From an uncultured Alphaproteobacteria bacterium (lineage in GTDB: Bacteria > Pseudomonadota > Alphaproteobacteria > UBA7985 > CAJQQZ01), in assembly GCA_905480445.1 (NCBI GenBank), contig CAJQQJ010000088.1, forward strand, positions 1-5,581: a DNA stretch of 5,581 nt, in the 5' to 3' direction. The position numbers were made by a program, and so were the translations under genes. The notes beneath the pieces are model-generated. The model made no database searches and had not been told where the DNA came from. It worked only from the letters and a program-made list of their open reading frames with translations. Positions 1-5,581 of this stretch are shown piece by piece. Numbering within the stretch: position 1 is the stretch's first letter; each line of letters starts with the position of its first letter.

Positions 1-97
1 TGCTCTACAAGCTGTTGGTTTCACGATCACAGCAATCAGAGACGTTTCTCCTGTTCCACACAATGGTTGCCGTCCAAAGAAAAAGCGTCGCGTTTAA
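1..97 (+). CDS. rpsK: 30S ribosomal protein S11, C-terminal end (5' truncated by window)
   Basis: Reading from base 2 gives 31 codons and a TAA at 95-97. The translation contains DVSPVPHNGCRPKKKRRV, which closely matches the conserved S11 C-terminus (DVTPIPHNGCRPPK then a basic end). S11 is a primary component of the 30S platform, contacting 16S rRNA near the mRNA exit and E site; the basic tail binds rRNA. Only about the last quarter of the protein is present, because the gene starts before the window. Position directly upstream of rpoA is the standard order of the bacterial alpha operon and supports the call. The tail reads RPKKK where most homologues have RPPK, a minor substitution within a basic segment. 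Confidence 0.96.
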   Translation, partial: ALQAVGFTITAIRDVSPVPHNGCRPKKKRRV

Positions 98-121
98 GAC
101 GCCGCAAAATAAAAACTTTTT

Positions 122-149
122 GGGTCAGTGCATCGTTTTGTGCTGGCCC
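122..149 (+). other. Intergenic RNA hairpin between rpsK and rpoA
   Basis: GGGTCAGTGCA (122-132) pairs with TGTGCTGGCCC (139-149) over 11 positions, including three G-U wobbles, with a 6-nt loop. No U-run follows, so it is not a normal intrinsic terminator. It begins just after an A5-C-T5 stretch (111-121). It could be a processing or mRNA stability element, or a regulatory leader for rpoA. The wobble pairs mean the structure exists mainly in the + strand RNA. Function is inferred only from position. Confidence 0.5.
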
Positions 150-173
150 TTACGCGTAATTTAGGTTTGTACA

Positions 174-196
174 GAAAAGCTGCTTGCTGGCTTTTC
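174..196 (+). other. Second hairpin immediately upstream of the rpoA ribosome binding site
   Basis: GAAAAGC (174-180) and GCTTTTC (190-196) are perfect reverse complements around a 9-nt loop, ending 8 nt before the AGAGG ribosome binding site of rpoA. It could affect ribosome access or mRNA stability in the rpoA leader. A perfect 10-nt palindrome, TTACGCGTAA (150-159), lies between this hairpin and the previous one. No function is established. Confidence 0.4.
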
Positions 197-204
197 AATT
201 AGAA

Positions 205-209
205 AGAGG
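205..209 (+). promoter_or_regulatory. Ribosome binding site of rpoA
   Basis: AGAGG lies 6 nt before the GTG at 216. This spacing, plus the conserved N-terminus starting at that codon, fixes the GTG start. Confidence 0.75.
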
Positions 210-215
210 TCTCAG

Positions 216-1235
216 GTGCTTCAGAAGAACTGGACAGAGTTAATAAAGCCTACCAATCTCAACGTAGATAGCGGCAGCGACCCTACGCGGAATGCCAAGA
301 TTGTTGCTGAACCTTTAGAGCGTGGCTTCGGCCTGACGCTTGGTAATGCGCTGCGTCGTATCCTTCTTTCCTCATTGCAGGGTGCTGCTGTAACGTCAAT
401 TCAGATTGATGGTATTCTTCACGAGTTTTCGTCACTTCCTGGCGTTCGTGAAGATGTTACAGACATGGTGCTGAACATCAAAGGTGTTGCGCTTCGTATG
501 CACGTAGAAGGCCCTAAGCGGGTTCGTCTTCGTGGACACGGCCCTGGCGAAGTTACAGCCGGTATGATCGAAACTGGCCCTGACATTGAGGTCATGAATC
601 CCGACCATGTTATTTGTACACTCGATGATGGTGCAAATCTTAATATGGAGATGACAGTTGAAATGGGCAAGGGCTATGTTCCTGCTGTTCAGAACCGTCC
701 TGAAGACGCACCAATTGGTCTTATTCCAATCGATGCGATTTACAGCCCGGTTCGCTCTGTTGCTTACCGTGTGGACAATACTCGCGTGGGACAGCAGACT
801 GACTATGATCAGTTGAATCTGTCAATCGAGACCAACGGTGCGATCACACCGGAAGACTCCATCGCTCTCGCTGCTCGTATTCTTCAGGATCAGCTTTCAC
901 TCTTCGTGAACTTTGACGAGCCTGAATCTGCAGCAGCTCAGAAAGATGAAAAAGAAGAGCTTCCATTCAACCGCAATCTTCTTCGCAAGGTTGACGAGTT
1001 GGAGCTTTCTGTTCGCTCTGCCAATTGCCTCAAAAACGATAACATCGTTTACATCGGTGACTTGGTTCAGAAGACAGAAGCTGAGATGCTTCGCACACCA
1101 AACTTTGGTCGTAAGTCATTGAATGAGATCAAAGAGGTTCTCGTTCAGATGGGGCTCCATCTTGGTATGGAAGTTCCGAATTGGCCGCCAGAGAACATCG
1201 AAGAATTGGCTAAGCGTCTCGAAGAGCCGTTTTAA
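216..1235 (+). CDS. rpoA: DNA-directed RNA polymerase subunit alpha
   Basis: This is the alpha subunit, 339 aa. Its dimer nucleates core RNA polymerase assembly by binding beta and beta'. The N-terminal domain (about residues 1-235) includes GNALRRILLSS (43-53), the region used for dimerisation and beta contact. A flexible charged linker (about 236-250) follows. The C-terminal domain (about 251-325) has the helix-hairpin-helix DNA-binding surface: R267, N270, C271, G298, K300, S301 and E304 line up with E. coli R265, N268, C269, G296, K298, S299 and E302. These residues contact UP elements and activators such as CRP-like proteins. The start is GTG, supported by the ribosome binding site and the family-typical N-terminus (M-x-QKNWxELIKP). 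The gene is full length, with no frameshift. It lies 118 nt after rpsK and 141 nt before rplQ, as part of the alpha operon. Confidence 0.99.
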   Translation: MLQKNWTELIKPTNLNVDSGSDPTRNAKIVAEPLERGFGLTLGNALRRILLSSLQGAAVTSIQIDGILHEFSSLPGVREDVTDMVLNIKGVALRMHVEGPKRVRLRGHGPGEVTAGMIETGPDIEVMNPDHVICTLDDGANLNMEMTVEMGKGYVPAVQNRPEDAPIGLIPIDAIYSPVRSVAYRVDNTRVGQQTDYDQLNLSIETNGAITPEDSIALAARILQDQLSLFVNFDEPESAAAQKDEKEELPFNRNLLRKVDELELSVRSANCLKNDNIVYIGDLVQKTEAEMLRTPNFGRKSLNEIKEVLVQMGLHLGMEVPNWPPENIEELAKRLEEPF

Positions 1236-1253
1236 GCTAACTGACGACTAATT

Positions 1254-1285
1254 CACCCGCTTCTGGCTCTGAGAAGCGGGTGTTT
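1254..1285 (+). terminator. Terminator-like hairpin after rpoA (possible attenuator)
   Basis: CACCCGCTTCT (1254-1264) and AGAAGCGGGTG (1272-1282) form a perfect 11-bp GC-rich stem with a 7-nt loop, 18 nt after the rpoA stop. Only three T residues (1283-1285) follow before AAACG, so termination is probably partial. It could reduce rplQ transcription relative to rpoA, or protect the 3' end of a processed rpoA mRNA. Confidence 0.6.
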
Positions 1286-1291
1286 AAACGC

Positions 1292-1319
1292 CTGACAAAC
1301 AAAAGGCGGAACATAATAA
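1292..1319 (+). promoter_or_regulatory. Weak candidate sigma70-type promoter for rplQ
   Basis: CTGACA (1292-1297) resembles a -35 box, and TAATAA (1314-1319) resembles a -10 box, with a 16-nt spacer. It lies just after the terminator-like hairpin, where a secondary promoter for rplQ would make sense. AT-rich intergenic DNA often produces such matches by chance, so this is a suggestion only. Confidence 0.22.
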
Positions 1320-1348
1320 AGTATAAACCGGGCAAAAGCCCCCAGAGA

Positions 1349-1368
1349 GAGGTCGTGAACCTCAGGAG
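1349..1368 (+). promoter_or_regulatory. rplQ ribosome binding site with adjacent leader hairpin
   Basis: AGGAG (1364-1368) is a strong ribosome binding site, 8 nt before the ATG at 1377. Directly before it, GAGGT (1349-1353) can pair with ACCTC (1359-1363) around a 5-nt loop. CCTC (1360-1363) is complementary to GAGG-like purine tracts, so the small hairpin might keep the ribosome binding site open. A further short stem, GGGC-AAAA-GCCC, lies at 1330-1341. Regulation by these structures is inferred from position. Confidence 0.5.
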
Positions 1369-1376
1369 AAAAGATA

Positions 1377-1805
1377 ATGCGTCACCGTAATCAAGGACGT
1401 AAGTTCAATCGTACGGCCAGTCACCGCAAAGCGATGTTTGGCAATATGGCTGCTGCACTCATCAAGCATGAGCAAATCAAGACAACACTACCAAAAGCCA
1501 AAGATCTTCGCCGCTATGTTGAGCCACTAATCACTCTTGCTAAGCGCGGTGATCTGCATGCTCGTCGTCAGGCACTTGCTGTTCTTCAAGATACTGCTCT
1601 TGTTGCTAAGCTGTTTGACGTTCTGGGTGAGCGTTACAAAGAGCGCAACGGTGGTTACACGCGCGTGTTGAAAGCCGGTTTCCGCTACGGTGACATGGCT
1701 CCTATGGCCTTTATCGAATTGGTTGATCGTGATCCTGAAGCGAAAGGTCTAGATTCTGGTCTTACAGCTGATCGCGAAGATGAGGACGAAGAGGGCGAAG
1801 AGTAA
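1377..1805 (+). CDS. rplQ: 50S ribosomal protein L17
   Basis: This is L17 of the large ribosomal subunit, which binds 23S rRNA near the polypeptide exit tunnel. The N-terminus MRHRNQGRKFNRTASHRKAM is diagnostic. The core continues through the AALIKHEQIKTTLPKAKDLR segment (26-45) to YTRVLKAGFRYGDMAPMAFIELVDRD (94-119). At 142 aa it is longer than E. coli L17 (127 aa). The extra C-terminus ends in an acidic run from D132 to E142 (DREDEDEEGEE), which is unusual against the basic core; C-terminal extensions are common in alphaproteobacterial L17. The ATG start has an AGGAG ribosome binding site. It is the last gene of the ribosomal/RNA polymerase operon and is closed by a terminator. Confidence 0.98.
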   Translation: MRHRNQGRKFNRTASHRKAMFGNMAAALIKHEQIKTTLPKAKDLRRYVEPLITLAKRGDLHARRQALAVLQDTALVAKLFDVLGERYKERNGGYTRVLKAGFRYGDMAPMAFIELVDRDPEAKGLDSGLTADREDEDEEGEE

Positions 1806-1833
1806 GCCTTCACCTACTCGTCAAGAAGAATTG

Positions 1834-1857
1834 AGAGCGGCTTTCGAGCCGCTCTTT
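1834..1857 (+). terminator. Intrinsic terminator after rplQ
   Basis: AGAGCGGCT (1834-1842) pairs with AGCCGCTCT (1847-1855) in a perfect 9-bp stem around a TTCG tetraloop. It is followed by a T-rich tail (TTTGCATTTT, starting within the stem end). It lies 28 nt after the rplQ stop and 62 nt before the next gene, so it marks the end of the alpha operon transcript. Confidence 0.8.
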
Positions 1858-1919
1858 GCATTTTGCGAAACTCTTAACTACATTGGCGCTAGTATTTTAG
1901 CATCGAGGAAGTCCCCAAA

Positions 1920-3335
1920 ATGAGAGCTCTGTCGAAACTTGGCTTTATCATTTTAGTCACCTGTCTGTTCTTGCCAATCACGGCAGCAACAGCTCAGGAA
2001 GTGCCCCAATCCCGTGAGCAAATCAGCTTGAGCTATTCACCATTGGTGAAAAGCGCGGCACCTGCAGTGGTAAACATTTATACAAAGACTGTGGTCCAAA
2101 CCCGCAAAAGAAATTCACCTTTTGCTGGGGATCCGTTCTTTGACCGTTTCTTCGGTGATGGCTTTGGTTTCGGCCAACCGCGTGAGCGTGTGAAGAACTC
2201 ACTTGGATCCGGAGTTATTCTCGATCCTTCGGGAATAGTGGTCACGAATTTCCACGTCATTAGAGGGGCTACTGAAATAAGAGTTGCTCTAAATGATCGC
2301 CGTGAGTTTAGCGCGGAAGTCATTTTGTTGGATGAACGAACTGACATGGCTTTCCTCAAGTTGGATGTTGAGAACGAGGTTTTTCCTTTCTTAGATCTAC
2401 GCGACTCAGATACTCTCGAGGTAGGGGATCTAGTACTGGCGATCGGAAACCCTTTCGGTGTCGGACAGACTGTAACATCCGGGATTGTCTCTGCCCTTGC
2501 TAGAACGGGTATAGGGGTGAACGACTATTCGTTCTTCATCCAAACAGATGCTGCGATTAACCCGGGTAATTCGGGTGGTGCTTTGGTGACTCTCGATGGC
2601 AAGTTGGCAGGAGTCAACACGGCCATTTACTCGCGAAGTGGTGGATCGAATGGCATCGGCTTCGCCATCCCCAGTTCTATGGTCAAAGTTCTGTTTGAAA
2701 ACGCCAAACACGGTAAAGCGATTGTTCGACCCTGGCTTGGCTTAGAAGGTCAAGTTTTGACCAGTGATTTGGCGCAAGGGCTGGGGATTGGCCGTTCAGG
2801 CGGTGTCATCATCACACGCGTTCACCCAAACAGCCCAGCAGCCGTTGCTGGCTTAGATAAAGGCGATGTCATCCTGGCACTTGATGGCCAGGAGGTTTTG
2901 GATACTCAGGCTTTTCGTTTCCGCCTAGGCACGAAGTCAGTGGGTGCCATTGCCGTGTTAACCGTTTGGAAAGACAGGGTTGAACAAGACGTGGTTTTGG
3001 AACTGATAGCACCTCCAGAAACCATTCTGCGCAAAGAAACAAAGATTGAAGGTCGCAGTCCCTTCACTGGTGCCACGGTGGTGAATTTGTCTCCAGCAGT
3101 TTCAGAAGAAATGGAACTTTTTGGAGAATGGGAGGGGGTCGCAGTTGTCAAAGTGGAGCGTGGTAGCCCAGCTGCATATAGTCGGTTCCGCGAAAGCGAT
3201 CTGATTTTGTCAGTCAACGGCGTTCAGATTGAAACAGTAGCAGACCTTGTTGATATTGCTAATCGAGCGTTACGCCAGTGGGAAATCACTTACAAGAGGG
3301 CAGGGCGGGTACTAAAGATTCGCCTGGCCTTTTAG
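1920..3335 (+). CDS. Do/HtrA (DegP/DegQ-like) periplasmic serine endopeptidase
   Basis: This is a 471-aa serine protease of the HtrA/Do family (MEROPS S1C), which degrades or refolds misfolded envelope proteins. Residues 1-25 form a signal peptide (basic start, hydrophobic core, ATA before Q26), which indicates export to the periplasm. The trypsin-like domain follows a short loop rich in Phe and Gly (about 67-86). The triad is H112 (VTNFHVI), D142 (ERTDMAFLKL) and S218 (NPGNSGGAL). PDZ1 spans about 270-363, with the GLDKGDVILALDG core at 311-323. PDZ2 (about 380-470) is divergent, with FRESDLILSVNG replacing the usual Gly-x-x-x-Gly-Asp pattern. The ATG has an AGGAAG ribosome binding site 8 nt upstream. 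I see no convincing sigma70, heat-shock or EcfG-type promoter in the 62 nt after the rplQ terminator. The gene is followed after 12 nt by rarA. Whether it is the DegP or DegQ functional equivalent cannot be told from sequence alone. Confidence 0.96.
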   Translation: MRALSKLGFIILVTCLFLPITAATAQEVPQSREQISLSYSPLVKSAAPAVVNIYTKTVVQTRKRNSPFAGDPFFDRFFGDGFGFGQPRERVKNSLGSGVILDPSGIVVTNFHVIRGATEIRVALNDRREFSAEVILLDERTDMAFLKLDVENEVFPFLDLRDSDTLEVGDLVLAIGNPFGVGQTVTSGIVSALARTGIGVNDYSFFIQTDAAINPGNSGGALVTLDGKLAGVNTAIYSRSGGSNGIGFAIPSSMVKVLFENAKHGKAIVRPWLGLEGQVLTSDLAQGLGIGRSGGVIITRVHPNSPAAVAGLDKGDVILALDGQEVLDTQAFRFRLGTKSVGAIAVLTVWKDRVEQDVVLELIAPPETILRKETKIEGRSPFTGATVVNLSPAVSEEMELFGEWEGVAVVKVERGSPAAYSRFRESDLILSVNGVQIETVADLVDIANRALRQWEITYKRAGRVLKIRLAF

Positions 3336-3347
3336 AGCATCTAATCT

Positions 3348-4646
3348 GTGGGTGATGAGAACCTTTTTTCGAGGCAGTTGCAAACCAAACCTCTTGCCGA
3401 ACGGCTAAGGCCTGAAAACCTAGAGCAAGTCGTCGGTCAAGATCATTTGTTGAAATCTGATGGGCCTATTGGCCGGATGGTGGCTCGCGGAAAAGTTACG
3501 TCCTGCCTCCTTTGGGGGCCTCCTGGCTGTGGTAAAACCAGTCTGGCACGATTGCTTGCCAGACACTCGGGGCTTGAATTTGAGCCTTTGAGTGCTGTGT
3601 TCTCCGGTGTGTCCGATCTGCGAAAAGTCTTTGAGCGTGCCAAAGAACGACAGTTTTCCGGTATTGGCACTCTGCTTTTTGTCGACGAGATCCATCGGTT
3701 CAATCGAGCGCAGCAAGACAGTTTTCTGCCCTACGTTGAAGACGGCACAGTGGTTCTGATTGGTGCCACGACTGAAAATCCATCTTTTGAGCTAAACGCA
3801 GCCTTACTTTCAAGAGCCCAGGTCTTGGTGCTCCATCGTTTGGACGATGAGCCACTCGAACAGTTGCTAAAGCGTGCAGAAGCTGAAGAAGGTATTGAAC
3901 TGCCACTGGATGAGGAGGCCCGCACAGCCGTGCGCGGTATGGCTGACGGTGATGGTCGTTACCTAATCAACCTTGTTGAGCAGATCTATTCGGCGGAGCT
4001 CGGCCATAAGCTGACTTTGCAAGAGCTTTTGAAAGTCGTACAAAAGCGGATGCCTATCTATGACAAAGGTCAGGATAGTCATTTTAACCTCATCTCGGCT
4101 TTGCATAAGTCTATGCGTGGATCTGACTGTGATGCTGCACTTTATTGGTTGGCACGCATGCTGGCTGGTGGTGAAGACCCTCGCTATATCGCGCGAAGAA
4201 TAACGCGGTTTGCTTTCGAGGATATCGGCATGGCTGACCCCAATGCTCTGCCTCAAGCTATTGCGGCATGGGAAGCCTTTGAACGCATCGGCTCGCCGGA
4301 AGGGGAGTTGGCTTTGGCGCAGGCCGTGATCTACTTGTCAACGGCGCCTAAATCGAATGCTCAATACGTAGCCTTTAAGGCCGCTAGTCAGGCCGCCAAA
4401 AAAACTGGGTCATTGTCTCCGCCTAAACACATTTTGAACGCGCCGACTTCTCTCATGAAAGACCTGGGCTATGGATCTGGCTACAGCTATGATCATGATG
4501 CCGAAGATGGTTTCTCAGGTCAGGATTATTTTCCGGATGATATGATGAGAGAGAACTACTATAACCCCAAAGAAATGGGGTTTGAGCGCGATGTGAAGAA
4601 GCGTTTGGACTATTGGGCGAATTTACGCCGAACGAAGAATAGTTAG
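3348..4646 (+). CDS. rarA: Replication-associated recombination protein A (RarA/MgsA AAA+ ATPase)
   Basis: RarA is a cytoplasmic AAA+ ATPase of the clamp-loader clade, related to eukaryotic WRNIP1/Mgs1. It acts at stalled replication forks and single-stranded DNA gaps and interacts with SSB. Visible motifs are Walker A GPPGCGKTS (57-65), Walker B LLFVDEIHRF (109-118), sensor 1 GATTENPSF (139-147, N144), the arginine finger in LLSRAQ (R156), and sensor 2 GDGRYLINLVE (R204). The family-specific C-terminal tetramerisation region includes LHKSMRGSDCDAALYWLARML (252-272), EDIGMADP (291-298) and NAPTSLMKDLGYG (364-376). Length (432 aa) is normal. The start is GTG, 12 nt after the protease stop, with only a weak TAGAG upstream, so translation may be coupled to the preceding gene. 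The N-terminus (KPLAERLRP at 14-22) fits this start, and there is no ATG in frame nearby. Confidence 0.97.
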   Translation: MGDENLFSRQLQTKPLAERLRPENLEQVVGQDHLLKSDGPIGRMVARGKVTSCLLWGPPGCGKTSLARLLARHSGLEFEPLSAVFSGVSDLRKVFERAKERQFSGIGTLLFVDEIHRFNRAQQDSFLPYVEDGTVVLIGATTENPSFELNAALLSRAQVLVLHRLDDEPLEQLLKRAEAEEGIELPLDEEARTAVRGMADGDGRYLINLVEQIYSAELGHKLTLQELLKVVQKRMPIYDKGQDSHFNLISALHKSMRGSDCDAALYWLARMLAGGEDPRYIARRITRFAFEDIGMADPNALPQAIAAWEAFERIGSPEGELALAQAVIYLSTAPKSNAQYVAFKAASQAAKKTGSLSPPKHILNAPTSLMKDLGYGSGYSYDHDAEDGFSGQDYFPDDMMRENYYNPKEMGFERDVKKRLDYWANLRRTKNS

Positions 4647-4648
4647 GA
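4645..4648 (+). promoter_or_regulatory. Ribosome binding site of crcB overlapping the rarA stop codon
   Basis: AGGA at 4645-4648 shares two bases with the rarA TAG (4644-4646) and lies 6 nt before the GTG at 4655. The overlap implies that ribosomes ending on rarA clear or deliver the crcB start. Confidence 0.6.
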
Positions 4649-4654
4649 TAAAAG

Positions 4655-5032
4655 GTGCAGTTACTTGCCATTGCGCTTGGTGGCGCTTTAGGTGCCGTTT
4701 CGAGATACTTTTCGGTGATAGCGATCGGCAATCTTGTCGGCGTGACCTTCCCATGGGGAACGCTAACTGTAAATGTCGTTGGCTCCTTTTTGATGGGAAT
4801 TCTAGTTGTTCTTTTTGATACCCTGAACTGGGTACCTGTGAACGTTAAGCTCATGTTAACCATTGGGTTTTTGGGGTCTTTTACGACTTTTTCAACTTTC
4901 TCAATGGATACTCTACGATTGTTTGAAGGGGGTGAAACAAGCCAAGCCCTGCTTTATATGGCGGCCTCCTTGTTATTGACGGTTGCTGCTTGTGCACTTG
5001 GTTTGATTCTAGCGAGAGGATTTGTGTCGTGA
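4655..5032 (+). CDS. crcB: Fluoride channel CrcB/Fluc
   Basis: CrcB (Fluc) is a small inner-membrane protein that works as an antiparallel dimer, exporting fluoride by passive channel flow. At 125 aa it has the standard single-domain length. Four hydrophobic segments are visible, at roughly 3-22, 31-56, 66-83 and 97-121. Family motifs are GGALGAVSRY (9-18), WGTLTVNVVGSFLMG (34-48, with the pore Asn N40) and GFLGSFTTFSTFS (71-83), whose F79 and F82 correspond to the Phe box and whose GSFTT segment forms the central Na+ site. The GTG start is 8 nt after rarA and has a ribosome binding site. No room exists for a fluoride riboswitch directly upstream, so fluoride control at this site is unlikely; expression probably follows the upstream genes. 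The stop overlaps the next start as GTGA. Confidence 0.97.
   Translation: MQLLAIALGGALGAVSRYFSVIAIGNLVGVTFPWGTLTVNVVGSFLMGILVVLFDTLNWVPVNVKLMLTIGFLGSFTTFSTFSMDTLRLFEGGETSQALLYMAASLLLTVAACALGLILARGFVS
5015..5020 (+). promoter_or_regulatory. Ribosome binding site of the pseudouridine synthase gene
   Basis: AGAGGA inside the crcB 3' end lies 8 nt before the GTG at 5029. It supports this start, and with the GTGA overlap suggests coupled translation. Confidence 0.6.
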
Positions 5033-5581
5033 GCGGCGTAACAATAGTGGAAGTCACTCGAGATGAAGACGGTCAGCGTCTCGATAAATGGTTCAAGAAG
5101 CATTACCCAAACCTGCCATTCGGGCGGTTGCAGAAATTGATGCGAAGCGGGCAGGTGCGTCTGGATGGTGGTCGGATAAAAACCGACACGCGAATACAGG
5201 CCGGACAGGAAGTCCGTGTGCCGCCCTTTGAAGAAGGCCCAGCGCGGCCATCCAAGAGCAGTAAATCGATTGTTCGTGATCAAGATATTAAAACTATTGA
5301 GCAAGCCACCATTTACGAAGACCGCGACACGCTTGTCATTAACAAACCAGCAGGGCTCGCTGTCCAAGGCGGATCAAACACCAACCGCCATGTGGATGGT
5401 ATTTTGAGCGTGATGGGTGAACAAAAAGGCGAGGAGTATAAACTAACGCACCGCTTGGACAAAGATACAAGCGGAGTTTTAGTGATCGCTAAGTCTACGA
5501 AAGCGGCCCAGTTCTACATAGAATTGTTTCGCACGAACCAAGTCCAGAAAACCTACTGGGCTCTCGTGGTTGGTGTACCGG
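5029..5581 (+). CDS. rluC: RluC/RluD-type ribosomal large subunit pseudouridine synthase (3' truncated by window)
   Basis: This gene continues past the window; 184 codons are visible with no stop. It belongs to the RluA family, which converts uridine to pseudouridine in 23S rRNA. An N-terminal S4 RNA-binding domain (about 1-65) includes GQRLDKWFKK (15-24) and RLQKLMRSGQVRLDG (33-47). After a charged linker (66-90) comes the catalytic domain, with IYEDRDTLVINKPAGLAVQGG (95-115) and the active-site motif HRLDKDTSGVLVIAK (141-155). D144 is the expected catalytic Asp. YWALVVG near the end also fits the family. The S4 domain and sequence favour RluC (E. coli sites 955, 2504, 2580) over RluA, which lacks S4, but RluD is not excluded, so the symbol is provisional. 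GTG at 5029 overlaps the crcB stop by 4 nt (GTGA). The genes form the end of a compact run starting at the protease. Confidence 0.92.
   Translation, partial: MSGVTIVEVTRDEDGQRLDKWFKKHYPNLPFGRLQKLMRSGQVRLDGGRIKTDTRIQAGQEVRVPPFEEGPARPSKSSKSIVRDQDIKTIEQATIYEDRDTLVINKPAGLAVQGGSNTNRHVDGILSVMGEQKGEEYKLTHRLDKDTSGVLVIAKSTKAAQFYIELFRTNQVQKTYWALVVGVP

Noticed and set aside
1858..1919. Possible promoter for the protease (TTGCGA at 1863, TAGTAT at 1890)
   Set aside because: The spacing of 21 nt is outside the normal range and no other box pair fits. A promoter is expected here but I cannot place it.
3301..3334. Weak stem (CAGGGCG / CGCCTG) followed by TTTT at the protease stop codon
   Set aside because: It has a bulge, a 13-nt loop and a short stem, and lies inside coding sequence. 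It is too weak to call a terminator, and rarA begins 12 nt after the stop.
4563..4582. Seven-base-pair hairpin AACCCCA / TGGGGTT near the rarA 3' end
   Set aside because: It is inside conserved rarA coding sequence, followed by only one further T, and downstream genes seem to depend on readthrough. Probably chance.
4647..4654. Possible fluoride riboswitch ahead of crcB
   Set aside because: Only 8 nt separate rarA and crcB, so there is no room for the aptamer outside coding sequence.
4453..4863. Antisense open frame of 136 codons across the rarA/crcB junction
   Set aside because: It lies opposite two well-supported conserved genes and its translation resembles no family I recognise. It is best explained as a shadow frame.
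4954..5367. Antisense open frame of 137 codons opposite crcB and the pseudouridine synthase
   Set aside because: The + strand encodes clear CrcB and RluC-type motifs over the same bases, and the minus frame has no recognisable domain.
5216..5407. Open frame of 63 codons on the + strand near the window end
   Set aside because: It is out of frame with, and fully inside, the pseudouridine synthase gene, whose conserved catalytic motifs span this region.

Overview
The window is a stretch of an alphaproteobacterial chromosome holding conserved housekeeping genes, all on the + strand. It runs from the end of the ribosomal/RNA polymerase 'alpha' operon into a stress and maintenance gene group. The assignment rests on protein signatures (an alphaproteobacterial-type RpoA N-terminus, RpoA of 339 aa, L17 extended to 142 aa) and on the gene order rpsK-rpoA-rplQ / Do protease-rarA-crcB-rluC. 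I recall this order from Rhizobiales and relatives but could not check it here. Base composition is near 50% G+C by eye, moderate for the class. I cannot name a genus.

Region 1 (1-1857): the 3' end of rpsK (S11), then rpoA (RNA polymerase alpha) and rplQ (L17). The 118-nt rpsK-rpoA gap and the 141-nt rpoA-rplQ gap both carry hairpins. One perfect 11-bp hairpin after rpoA looks like an attenuator or weak terminator. rplQ ends in a more convincing intrinsic terminator at 1834-1857, which closes the operon.

Region 2 (1920-5581): a periplasmic Do/HtrA serine protease with a signal peptide, intact His-Asp-Ser triad and two PDZ domains. It is followed by the AAA+ ATPase RarA (12-nt gap), the fluoride channel CrcB (8-nt gap) and a RluC/RluD-type 23S rRNA pseudouridine synthase (GTGA overlap), which the window edge cuts off. 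The spacing argues for one transcript with translational coupling, although the functions differ: envelope protein quality control, stalled replication forks, fluoride export and ribosome modification.

I found no mobile element, CRISPR array, tRNA, rRNA or clearly novel system. The coding content is ordinary and intact. The points worth a second look are small: intergenic RNA structures around rpoA and rplQ, a similar leader motif before both genes, the high share of GTG starts (four of six visible starts), and a divergent second PDZ domain in the protease.
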